Source of the DNA: CAYOHR01 sp964512145
Lineage (GTDB): Bacteria > Bacteroidota > Bacteroidia > Flavobacteriales_G > JALEGO01
Assembly: GCA_964512145.1 (NCBI GenBank)
Contig: CAZEIM010000074.1
Location: 1-6,089 of the forward strand
DNA length: 6,089 nucleotides
Reading direction: 5' to 3'
Shown here: positions 1-6,086 of the stretch, piece after piece
How positions within the stretch are numbered: position 1 is the first letter of the stretch
Layout: each line of letters starts with the position of its first letter
Notes under the pieces: generated by a model
What the model saw: the letters and a program-made list of their open reading frames with translations, nothing else
The model's database searches: none
Told to the model about the DNA's origin: nothing
Translations under genes and position numbers: made by a program

Positions 1-842
1 TATATACCGGATATGTATTCGATATAGGATTTACCATGAGTAATAATGTAAGCAGCGGCAAAGACGCAATTTATTTTGCAGACGGTCCGTGGGGTTATGA
101 ATATGACGAAACGGGTGCTTCAATATCTGACTTTTCGATTTCTCCTCAATTTGCTCAACTAAATCCAAATTATTATAATTTACCAAGGTCATCTTATCTC
201 GAAGGAACCGTGAAAACTTATGCTTCACTATACAGAATTTTAAGAGTTGGAAATAAACCGGTTAATATTTCTAATTATAACGCCATTGAATTCACAGCAT
301 CTGGAATAGGAACTTTTGAACTGGTTGTGAGTAAAAATAGTATTACATCATGGAACAACCAGTATAAAACCAATATTACATTAAGTAATAACCCAACAAC
401 TTATACAATTCCATTCAGCCAATTAAAAAATTCAATGGGACAAAATAACTTTACCGCAAACGATGTCGTTGCTGTTGTCTTAGTAAGAAAAGGAAACGGA
501 TCATCTTACCAGAATTTTTCTATTAATTTAGCTAACCTAAGATTTGTTAATAATGTTGGTATAAACGAATCTGAAAATAATAAAATTTCAAATATCGAAG
601 TTTATCCAAATCCTTTTAATACTTATACTACTGTAACTTTCAATTTACTAAAATCAGGTAAAGTTAAGCTTAGTCTATCAGACATTAATGGGAAGTTAAT
701 AAAAGAAATTAAAGAAAATTATTATCAATCGGGTATAAATCAAGAAAATATAAATGCAGAAGGTTTAAAACAAGGTGTTTATATTATCAAACTCGAAGCT
801 GATAATACCATTTACTACAATAAAGTAATTTTAATGAAATAA
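1..842 (+). CDS. Secreted protein with C-terminal T9SS type A sorting domain (5'-partial)
   Basis: This is the 3' end of a larger gene. The frame is open from the first complete codon at base 3 with no stop, and the ATG at 36 lies inside continuous protein-like sequence (YTGYVFDIGFT precedes it), so that ATG is probably an internal Met. Counting from it, residues about 55-172 are rich in beta-strand patterns (YNAIEFTASGIGTFELVV, then TTYTIPFSQL, then SINLANLRF). This resembles a jelly-roll, galactose-binding-like or carbohydrate-binding module, but that assignment is inference. Residues about 184-268 are a T9SS type A sorting domain: the YPNPF motif, a G-K-L-I-K-E strand pair, GLKQGVYIIKL, and a terminal KVILMK. 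Such domains direct a Sec-exported protein through the outer membrane by T9SS and are removed on attachment or release. The catalytic or main domain, if any, lies upstream of the window, so the overall function cannot be given. A strong terminator follows 20 bases after the stop. Confidence 0.85.
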   Translation, partial: YTGYVFDIGFTMSNNVSSGKDAIYFADGPWGYEYDETGASISDFSISPQFAQLNPNYYNLPRSSYLEGTVKTYASLYRILRVGNKPVNISNYNAIEFTASGIGTFELVVSKNSITSWNNQYKTNITLSNNPTTYTIPFSQLKNSMGQNNFTANDVVAVVLVRKGNGSSYQNFSINLANLRFVNNVGINESENNKISNIEVYPNPFNTYTTVTFNLLKSGKVKLSLSDINGKLIKEIKENYYQSGINQENINAEGLKQGVYIIKLEADNTIYYNKVILMK

Positions 843-862
843 TTTTTAAAAAAAGCTAATGT

Positions 863-894
863 AAAAAGGCTGTCTCTATGGGATAGCCTTTTTT
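863..894 (+). terminator. Intrinsic terminator of the T9SS-cargo gene
   Basis: Bases 863-874 (aaaaaggctgtc) pair with 882-893 (gatagccttttt) around a 7-base loop, with one G-T wobble, and a run of six T closes the 3' side at 889-894. It begins 20 bases after the stop codon at 840-842 and separates this gene from aguB. Confidence 0.85.
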
Positions 895-1006
895 ATTCAT
901 ATTTAAAGCTTTTTATATGGAATAATTGACAAAAAGACAAGTTATTCTAATTCGTAAATTGGAATAAATATGAAATTTTATTTACAATAATTTCATACAA
1001 ATAATT

Positions 1007-1014
1007 TAATTTTG
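1007..1014 (+). promoter_or_regulatory. Bacteroidota-type -7 box upstream of aguB
   Basis: TAATTTTG matches the Bacteroidota sigma consensus TAnnTTTG exactly and lies 28 bases before the aguB ATG, implying a leader of roughly 20 bases. The expected -33 TTG is not evident at the usual distance; the region around 976-985 is only T/A-rich. A TTGAC at 926-930 followed by TAATTC at 948-953 could be a weaker upstream alternative. Confidence 0.45.
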
Positions 1015-1042
1015 CAAAACTTTACAATCCAAATAATTATAA

Positions 1043-1918
1043 ATGAAAAACATAAAGAAGACTGTAAGAGTAGGGTTAATACAAAGAAAATGCACAGAAA
1101 ACGTTAACGATAATATAACAAAAACAATAAAACAAATTAGAATTGCAGCTGAAAATGGTGCTAATATTGTTTGTTTACAGGAACTATTTTCAACACTTTA
1201 TTTTTGTGATACAGAGAACTATGATAATTTTAAACTTGCTGAAAAAATTCCGGGTCCAACAACAAATTTATTTTCAGATCTTGCAAAAGAACTTAATATT
1301 GTGATTATTGCTTCCCTTTTCGAAAAAAGAGCAGAAGGTTTGTATCATAATACTACTTCAATCATAGATGCTGATGGGGATTTATTGGGAATTTACAGAA
1401 AAAATCATATTCCTGATGACCCTGCTTATTACGAAAAATTCTACTTTACACCCGGGGATAGCGGCTATAAAACTTTTAAAACAAAATTTGCAACTATAGG
1501 AGTTCTTATATGTTGGGATCAGTGGTATCCTGAAGCTGCCCGTATTACATCACTTATGGGTGCCGAAATTTTGTTTTATCCCACAGCAATAGGTTGGGCA
1601 AAGGAACAAACGCAAGAAGTAAATAAAGAACAATATCAGGCTTGGCAAACAATACAACGCTCTCATGCAATAGCTAACGGTGTTCATGTAGTTAGTGTAA
1701 ACAGAACAGGAATTGAAGGCGACATGCAGTTTTGGGGTGGTTCTTTTATTTCAAATCCTTTTGGTACTGTTTTATATCAAGCTTCTCATTTCGACGAAGA
1801 AACCCATGTTCATGAAATTGACTTAAGTTTAACCGACTATTACCGAATTCATTGGCCTTTCCTCAGAGACAGAAGAATTGACACTTATAACCCATTATTA
1901 AAAAGATTTATTGACTAA
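1043..1918 (+). CDS. aguB: N-carbamoylputrescine amidohydrolase (AguB)
   Basis: A cytosolic carbon-nitrogen (nitrilase-superfamily) hydrolase of 291 residues, close to the usual AguB length. It hydrolyses N-carbamoylputrescine to putrescine, CO2 and ammonia, the last step of the agmatine route to putrescine. The family's catalytic triad is visible: Glu47 in CLQELF, Lys120 in YRKNHIPD, and the nucleophile Cys157 in GVLICWDQWYPEAAR. The segments WGGSFISNPFG and, near the C-terminus, WPFLRDRRIDTY are typical of the AguB branch. There is no signal peptide or membrane segment. The ATG at 1043 puts the first strand (VRVGLIQ) where the fold expects it; upstream is A/T-rich with no Shine-Dalgarno, as is normal in this phylum. 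A beta-ureidopropionase or another carbamoylase would be the alternative from the fold alone, but the agmatine deiminase gene starting one base downstream makes AguB very likely. Confidence 0.95.
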   Translation: MKNIKKTVRVGLIQRKCTENVNDNITKTIKQIRIAAENGANIVCLQELFSTLYFCDTENYDNFKLAEKIPGPTTNLFSDLAKELNIVIIASLFEKRAEGLYHNTTSIIDADGDLLGIYRKNHIPDDPAYYEKFYFTPGDSGYKTFKTKFATIGVLICWDQWYPEAARITSLMGAEILFYPTAIGWAKEQTQEVNKEQYQAWQTIQRSHAIANGVHVVSVNRTGIEGDMQFWGGSFISNPFGTVLYQASHFDEETHVHEIDLSLTDYYRIHWPFLRDRRIDTYNPLLKRFID

Positions 1919-1919
1919 A

Positions 1920-2975
1920 ATGACAACAGATTTTAAAAATTTAACACCTCACCAGCTTGGTTATTATTTCCCTGCCGAGTGGGAGAAACATTGTTCCACA
2001 TGGTTAAGTTATCCACATAATGAACATTCATGGCCGGGCAGAATAAACAATATTTTTCACTCTTATAACCAATTTATTAAAGCTATTAGCAATGGAGAGG
2101 ATGTAAACATTAACGTGCTAAACGAACAAATGCTGAAAAGAGTAAAAAACGAACTATCAGATATTGGCACGGATATGTCGAAAATAAATTTTTTTTTACA
2201 TCCAACAAATGATGCTTGGTGTCGCGACCATGGCCCTTCTTTCCTTATTAACCCAAATTCCGATAATTCCAAAGTAATTGTTAATTGGGAATATAACGCT
2301 TGGGGTAATAAATATCCACACGATTTAGATAATACTATACCTTTAAAAATTGCTGAAAAATTAGGTCTCCCGGTCTTCAATGCAGGAATTGTAATGGAAG
2401 GTGGAGCTGTTGATTTTAACGGAAAAGGAACATTAATTACTTCAAAAGCTTGTTTGCTGAATAAAAACAGAAATCCATTACTTACACAAACACAAATTGA
2501 AAATTATTTGTGCGATTATTATGGAGTAGAACAGATATTATGGGTAAATGATGGAATTGAAGGCGATGATACTGATGGTCATATTGACGATACAGTTAGA
2601 TTTATTAATGAAGATACCGTAATTGCCGCATTTGAACCTAATAAAAACGATACAAATCATTTAATACTGAAGGAAAATATAGAATTACTTAAGAAATTTC
2701 GACTTTTAAACGGCAAGCAACTTAATATCATTGAACTGCCTATGCCGGAACCAATGTATATTGACAACCAAAGAGTTCCTGCCTCTTACGCAAACTTTTA
2801 TATATGTAATTCTGCAGTCATTGTCCCCATATTTAATTCTAAAAACGACAATTTAGCAATTGATATATTGTCGGATTGTTTTAAAGATAGACCGGTCATT
2901 GGTATCGATTCCTCTGAAATTATTTGGGGACTGGGAAGTTTTCACTGCTTAAGCCAACAAGAGCCTTTTATTTAA
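1920..2975 (+). CDS. aguA: Agmatine deiminase (AguA)
   Basis: A cytosolic member of the agmatine deiminase / porphyromonas-type peptidylarginine deiminase family (guanidino-group-modifying fold). It converts agmatine to N-carbamoylputrescine and ammonia, which AguB next door uses. Counting from the ATG at 1920 (351 residues), conserved blocks run in order: FPAEWEKHCSTWLSYPHN near the N-terminus, TNDAWCRDHGP with Asp103, EGGAVDFNGKGTLIT from about 160, GDDTDGHIDD with His221 and Asp223, and GLGSFHCLSQQEP with nucleophile Cys343. A TTG at 1911 is in frame and would overlap aguB by 8 bases. The ATG is preferred because it lies one base after the aguB stop, a spacing that suits translational coupling, and because the family core begins well inside. 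With no signal peptide, an exported peptidylarginine deiminase is unlikely. The usual GGGNIHC around the cysteine reads GLGSFHC here. Confidence 0.94.
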   Translation: MTTDFKNLTPHQLGYYFPAEWEKHCSTWLSYPHNEHSWPGRINNIFHSYNQFIKAISNGEDVNINVLNEQMLKRVKNELSDIGTDMSKINFFLHPTNDAWCRDHGPSFLINPNSDNSKVIVNWEYNAWGNKYPHDLDNTIPLKIAEKLGLPVFNAGIVMEGGAVDFNGKGTLITSKACLLNKNRNPLLTQTQIENYLCDYYGVEQILWVNDGIEGDDTDGHIDDTVRFINEDTVIAAFEPNKNDTNHLILKENIELLKKFRLLNGKQLNIIELPMPEPMYIDNQRVPASYANFYICNSAVIVPIFNSKNDNLAIDILSDCFKDRPVIGIDSSEIIWGLGSFHCLSQQEPFI

Positions 2976-3018
2976 ACTTTTTGGCATATAATTTGTTTAT
3001 TTTTAAAAAAAATGCAAT

Positions 3019-3429
3019 ATGACAAAAAACACTTTAATTACAATTTTCTTTAGTGTAATTTTAATTACATTATCATTTAAAACATTCAGTCAAACCGGGG
3101 ATAAACCCTCAAACAGCAAAGTATTAATTCTTACAGATGAAAATTTTCAAAAAAGCATAAAAAAGGGTATCACTTTAGTTGATTTTTGGGCAGTTTGGTG
3201 TGGTCCTTGCAGACGTCAGGCTCCTATTATCGAGGAAATTGCCAACGAAGTTGGAAAGAAATTTAAGATAAGTAAATTAGATGTTGACGTAAACAAAACA
3301 GTCGCCTCTCAATATAATGTCAGAAATATTCCAACATTAATTATTTTTAAAGATGGAACTGAAGTTAAACGTATGGTTGGGGTACAAGACAAACAAACAC
3401 TATTAAACGAACTTGCCAATATAAAATAA
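3019..3429 (+). CDS. Exported thioredoxin-fold protein (WCGPC)
   Basis: A 136-residue protein: a signal peptide followed by one thioredoxin domain. The N-terminus has a lysine (TKN), a hydrophobic run (ITIFFSVILITLSF) and a probable signal peptidase I site near TFS|QTG (residues 24/25). There is no lipobox cysteine, so the mature protein should be free in the periplasm. The thioredoxin domain covers about residues 34-136, with the redox motif Cys61-Gly-Pro-Cys64 inside FWAVWCGPC and the cis-proline Pro105 in NIPT. It should carry out thiol-disulfide exchange on envelope proteins; whether it reduces or oxidises cannot be told from sequence, though CGPC is typical of reductants. It starts 43 bases after aguA with no terminator between, so read-through from aguBA is possible. 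Its stop directly abuts the next ATG, so the two are almost certainly co-transcribed. No partner such as DsbD is in the window. Confidence 0.9.
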   Translation: MTKNTLITIFFSVILITLSFKTFSQTGDKPSNSKVLILTDENFQKSIKKGITLVDFWAVWCGPCRRQAPIIEEIANEVGKKFKISKLDVDVNKTVASQYNVRNIPTLIIFKDGTEVKRMVGVQDKQTLLNELANIK

Positions 3430-3651
3430 ATGGAAAATAATTCAGAATCTAATATTTTTAAAAAATACTTCCATTTGGTCAACATTATTGGTTTAGTAAT
3501 TGGCATTATTCTTGGTTATATCTATTATATAAAAGTTGGTTGCAATTCAGGAAGTTGTCCGATTACATCAAATCCATGGATGAGTATGATTTGGGGTGGA
3601 ATTCTGGGATATTTGGTTTCAGATTTGTTAAAAAAAAAGAAATTTAAATAA
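3430..3651 (+). CDS. Small two-helix membrane protein, DUF6132-like
   Basis: A 73-residue membrane protein of unknown function. Helix 1 spans about residues 17-35 (LVNIIGLVIGIILGYIYYI) and helix 2 about 51-66. Lysines at 11-12 and a KKKKFK tail place both ends in the cytoplasm by the positive-inside rule, so the loop GCNSGSCPITSNP, with Cys38 and Cys43, should face the periplasm. I associate that loop motif with the DUF6132 family of Bacteroidota, from memory rather than a search. The ATG immediately follows the thioredoxin stop with no spacer, which indicates translational coupling. An exported CGPC thioredoxin encoded beside a periplasm-facing cysteine pair suggests that one acts on the other; this is inference. 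An A9 run at 3630-3638 encodes part of the lysine tail and leaves the frame intact. Confidence 0.8.
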   Translation: MENNSESNIFKKYFHLVNIIGLVIGIILGYIYYIKVGCNSGSCPITSNPWMSMIWGGILGYLVSDLLKKKKFK

Positions 3652-3658
3652 AATTTAC

Positions 3659-3666
3659 TATCTTTG
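3659..3666 (+). promoter_or_regulatory. Bacteroidota-type -7 box upstream of the lipoprotein gene
   Basis: TATCTTTG is an exact match to TAnnTTTG, 8 bases after the stop of the small membrane protein and 59 bases before the ATG at 3726. It implies a leader of about 50 bases and independent expression of the lipoprotein. No TTG is found about 20 bases upstream, where the sequence is the A-rich end of the preceding gene; the nearest TTTG, at 3624-3627, is too distant. Confidence 0.45.
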
Positions 3667-3725
3667 CTTAAATTGTTAAAATTAAAAATAAAATAATTCA
3701 ATTGTTAAATTTAAATCTTAAAACT

Positions 3726-4604
3726 ATGAAAATTTTAAAAAGTTTATTCATTTTAGCATTAGTTGCTGTTGTTTTCTCAAGCTGTGACAAAGACGAGGAT
3801 ACAAAACCAGCACCAGTAATCACGTTTATTAACAATATTAATCAGGCTACCGTAAATCCTGGTGATAATTACACTATCGCCGGTACTATTACTTCTGAAG
3901 AAGGCTTAGCTGAAGTTAAGTATTTTAACGTAACACAAGCCGGTGAAACTCAAATCGGACAAGCTATTACATCTTTTACAGATGTTAATAATTACTCTTT
4001 CCAAAAAACTATAAATGACATTAATCAACAAACTGTTATTAAAGTAATGGCTACCGACAAAAAGAATCAAACTAGCGTAAAAAATTTCACAATTAACGTT
4101 ACTCAACAGGGTAACCTGAAATCATACAACAATATTACATTAGGAGCCCAATCTAATGCAACTATTGGAAGTTCATTTGCTTCATTCAACGGATTGGTTT
4201 ATAACTTAACTGATGCAAAAAATAATTCATCAAAAATTGACTTAATATTCTTCTATGGAACAACAAACAATGCAACTCTCTCTGCACCTTCTAATTTAAC
4301 TGACTTAAATCAAGTATTCACAACCGGAAGTGCTCCTAGCACATGGACTACAAACAATGATACAAAATTATTGAAAAACAACACTTTAAATTTTGACAAT
4401 ATTATTAATTCTGCTGACATTCCTGATGTTCAGGCTACAGGTGGTAATAAAGTTAATAATTTAGCGGTAGGTGATATTATAGTTTTCAAAACTGCTGCTA
4501 CTAATTCAGATTATCCTTCAAAGAAAGGATTATTAAAAGTTAAAGCTATCACCGGAACAGATGGTACAGCTACTATAACTTATGATGTAAAAGCTGAAAA
4601 CTAG
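3726..4604 (+). CDS. Probable surface lipoprotein with Ig-like domain, function unknown
   Basis: A 292-residue lipoprotein. The N-terminus MKILKSLFILALVAVVFSSC is a short signal peptide with the lipid-attachment Cys20. The following DKDED resembles the acidic lipoprotein export signal described in Bacteroidota, which suggests placement on the cell surface. Residues about 27-126 look like one Ig-like beta-sandwich (APVITFINN, a central NPGDNYTIAGTI, and a closing VKNFTINV). Residues about 131-290 form a second conserved-looking unit: YNNITLGAQSNATIGSSFAS, then KIDLIFFYG, an APSN segment, and VGDIIVFKT followed by KGLLKVKAI. I cannot name this unit or give it a function. The upstream in-frame TTG at 3702 was rejected because it would put eight extra residues before an already complete signal peptide. 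There is no SusC/SusD-like partner, so a role in polysaccharide uptake is not supported by context. An intrinsic terminator follows. Confidence 0.85.
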   Translation: MKILKSLFILALVAVVFSSCDKDEDTKPAPVITFINNINQATVNPGDNYTIAGTITSEEGLAEVKYFNVTQAGETQIGQAITSFTDVNNYSFQKTINDINQQTVIKVMATDKKNQTSVKNFTINVTQQGNLKSYNNITLGAQSNATIGSSFASFNGLVYNLTDAKNNSSKIDLIFFYGTTNNATLSAPSNLTDLNQVFTTGSAPSTWTTNNDTKLLKNNTLNFDNIINSADIPDVQATGGNKVNNLAVGDIIVFKTAATNSDYPSKKGLLKVKAITGTDGTATITYDVKAEN

Positions 4605-4625
4605 TAAATTAAAATATTTTTTTTT

Positions 4626-4660
4626 AAAGCAGTTGTTTTTATAATGCAACTGCTTTTTTT
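4626..4660 (+). terminator. Intrinsic terminator between convergent genes
   Basis: Bases 4626-4635 (aaagcagttg) pair perfectly with 4647-4656 (caactgcttt) around an 11-base loop, and the T-run 4654-4660 follows on the plus strand, so it should stop transcription of the lipoprotein gene. The T-run includes the first two bases of the dtd stop codon (4659-4661, read on the other strand). Read from the minus strand the stem is followed by A's rather than T's, so it should be a poor terminator for dtd. Confidence 0.85.
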
Positions 4661-5111
4661 ATTCTTTATTTTTAGTATCAATGTAAATTGTAACCGGTCC
4701 ATCATTTACTAAAGAAACGGACATATTTGCCCCAAAAACACCACTTTTAACCTTTTTATTTAGTTCAGTACTTAAATTTTCGATAAATTTTTCATATAAA
4801 GGAATTGCCTTTTCAGGTATTGCAGACCTAACAAATGATGGCCTATTGCCTTTTTTGGTATATGCATGTAATGTAAACTGGCTAACAACTAATATTTCTC
4901 CATCAATATCTTTTATCGATAGGTTCATTTTTCCTTCATTATCGCCAAAAATTCTTAAATTAGCTATCTTTTTACACAACCAATATACATCTTCAATACT
5001 ATCCACTTCTTCTATACCCAATAAAATTAACAATCCTTTGGTTATTTCTGAATGCAAACGCCCTTCAATTTCAATAAATGCGTTTTTTACCCTTTGAATT
5101 ACTACACGCAT
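4659..5111 (-). CDS. dtd: D-aminoacyl-tRNA deacylase (Dtd)
   Basis: A cytosolic enzyme of 150 residues, the normal length for bacterial Dtd. It hydrolyses the ester of D-amino acids (for example D-Tyr) misattached to tRNA, and clears Gly from mischarged tRNA-Ala, so it acts as a chirality proofreader for translation. The start MRVVIQRVKNAFIEI is the standard first strand and fixes the ATG. The two signature motifs are intact: SQFTL at residues 77-81, containing the active-site Thr80 region, and FGANMSVSLVNDGPVT near 126-141, whose Gly138-Pro139 is the cross-subunit Gly-cisPro element that excludes L-amino acids. It begins 13 bases after the rsgA stop, so the two form an operon. Its stop codon overlaps the T-tract of the terminator of the convergent lipoprotein gene. 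Confidence 0.97.
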   Translation of the reverse strand: MRVVIQRVKNAFIEIEGRLHSEITKGLLILLGIEEVDSIEDVYWLCKKIANLRIFGDNEGKMNLSIKDIDGEILVVSQFTLHAYTKKGNRPSFVRSAIPEKAIPLYEKFIENLSTELNKKVKSGVFGANMSVSLVNDGPVTIYIDTKNKE

Positions 5112-5124
5112 AACAATAATATGT

Positions 5125-6063
5125 TTAATCCAATTCCCATTCTTCTATATCCATTTCTCTCCCGTTAATAATATTCAAATAATTTTGATATCTTATAGGA
5201 CTTATCAGACCCTTTTCAACACCTTCTTTAACTGCACATTTAGGTTCATGTTCGTGTGTACAATTATTAAACTGGCAATTAATTGATAATTTCTTCATTT
5301 CGGGAAAAAATAATGAAACTTCTTCTTTTTGAAAGTTTACCATCCCAAACTCCTTTATACCCGGAGTATCGATTATAAATCCGCCACCCGGCAACGGAAA
5401 CATCTCGGCAAATGTAGTTGTATGCTTACCTTTGTTATGATACTGCGAAATATCGCCTGTTTTCAAATTCAAGCCCGGTATCAGTTTGTTTATCAGTTCA
5501 GTTTTACCCACTCCTGAATGCCCCGATAATAATGAAATTTTATTTGATAAAAGTGTTTTAACTTTATCGATATTAATTTCTTCTTTTGCCGAAATATGTA
5601 TGCATTCGTAACCTGCATTTTCGTATATCCTACTTATTTCTTCACTCAAAGCTTTTGTTCGGTTGTCATAAATGTCGATTTTATTAAAAATAATAACTGT
5701 AGGAATAAAATATGCTTCAGCAGTAACTAAAAACCTATCAATAAAACCCGTAGAAGTTCGAGGGTTGGCTACTGTAACTATCAATACCGCCTGATCGATA
5801 TTCACGGCAATTATGTGGCGTTGTTTCGATAAATTAGTCGATTTTCTTACGATACAATTACGTCTCTCCTTAATTTGAGTTATTAATCCTACATCATTTT
5901 TCTCTGACAATGAAACAACTACCCTATCGCCCACTATACAGGGATTTGTAGTTTTCATCCCCGCTGTTTTAAACTTTCCTTTTATCTTGCAATTGATAAT
6001 TTGTCCGTTGTCGAGCATTACAGAATACCAACTTCCTGTCGATTTTATAACTATTCCTTCCAA
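5125..6063 (-). CDS. rsgA: Ribosome small subunit-dependent GTPase A (RsgA/YjeQ), TTG start
   Basis: A circularly permuted GTPase of 312 residues that binds the 30S subunit and assists its late maturation. In order: an OB-fold of about residues 1-66 (EGIVIKSTGSWYSV), then the permuted G motifs: NKID (127-130, G4), SAK (158-160, G5), the P-loop GHSGVGKT (181-188, G1), GKHTTT (212-217, G2) and DTPG (232-235, G3). The C-terminal zinc site is Cys263-x4-Cys268-x-His270-x5-Cys276. All key residues are present. The start is a TTG at 6063-6061: an in-frame TAG lies 12 bases upstream with no ATG between, and the next Met (residue 16) would cut into the first OB strand, whose family form begins M-x-G-x-VIK. 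A -7 promoter box lies just upstream, and dtd follows 13 bases downstream in the same operon. Confidence 0.97.
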   Translation of the reverse strand: MEGIVIKSTGSWYSVMLDNGQIINCKIKGKFKTAGMKTTNPCIVGDRVVVSLSEKNDVGLITQIKERRNCIVRKSTNLSKQRHIIAVNIDQAVLIVTVANPRTSTGFIDRFLVTAEAYFIPTVIIFNKIDIYDNRTKALSEEISRIYENAGYECIHISAKEEINIDKVKTLLSNKISLLSGHSGVGKTELINKLIPGLNLKTGDISQYHNKGKHTTTFAEMFPLPGGGFIIDTPGIKEFGMVNFQKEEVSLFFPEMKKLSINCQFNNCTHEHEPKCAVKEGVEKGLISPIRYQNYLNIINGREMDIEEWELD

Positions 6064-6078
6064 TTTTGATTTTTTCTA

Positions 6079-6086
6079 CAAATGTA
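6079..6086 (-). promoter_or_regulatory. Bacteroidota-type -7 box of the rsgA-dtd operon
   Basis: On the minus strand TACATTTG matches TAnnTTTG exactly and ends 15 bases before the TTG start of rsgA. Transcription would begin only about 10 bases before the start codon, giving a very short leader. The -33 element would lie beyond the end of the window, so it cannot be checked. Confidence 0.5.

Noticed and set aside
843..1042. Possible small gene, RNA or riboswitch in the 200-base gap before aguB
   Set aside because: Apart from the terminator at 863-894 and the -7 box at 1007-1014 it is A/T-rich with only a trivial AAAGCTTT palindrome (905-912); no coding pattern or conserved RNA structure was seen.
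2189..2197. A run of nine T in aguA that could signal a frameshift
   Set aside because: The frame is intact and the flanking conserved motifs are all in the same frame.
2063..2380. A 105-codon open frame on the minus strand inside aguA
   Set aside because: It lies wholly antisense to a gene with intact family motifs and its translation has no recognisable pattern; it is a shadow frame.
2988..2995. ATAATTTG as a promoter of the thioredoxin gene
   Set aside because: It misses the first T of TAnnTTTG and has no TTG at the -33 distance, so it was not listed as a feature.
3012..3053. A 13-codon upstream frame starting at an ATG 7 bases before the thioredoxin start
   Set aside because: It overlaps the signal-peptide region in another frame and has no attenuator-like codon bias or hairpin; an A-rich leader will often contain such an ATG by chance.
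3702..3725. TTG start extending the lipoprotein by eight residues
   Set aside because: The ATG at 3726 begins a complete lipoprotein signal peptide; the extension would add residues with no signal-peptide character.
4846..5097. An 83-codon open frame on the plus strand inside dtd
   Set aside because: It is antisense to dtd, whose signature motifs are complete, and shows no protein-like conservation.
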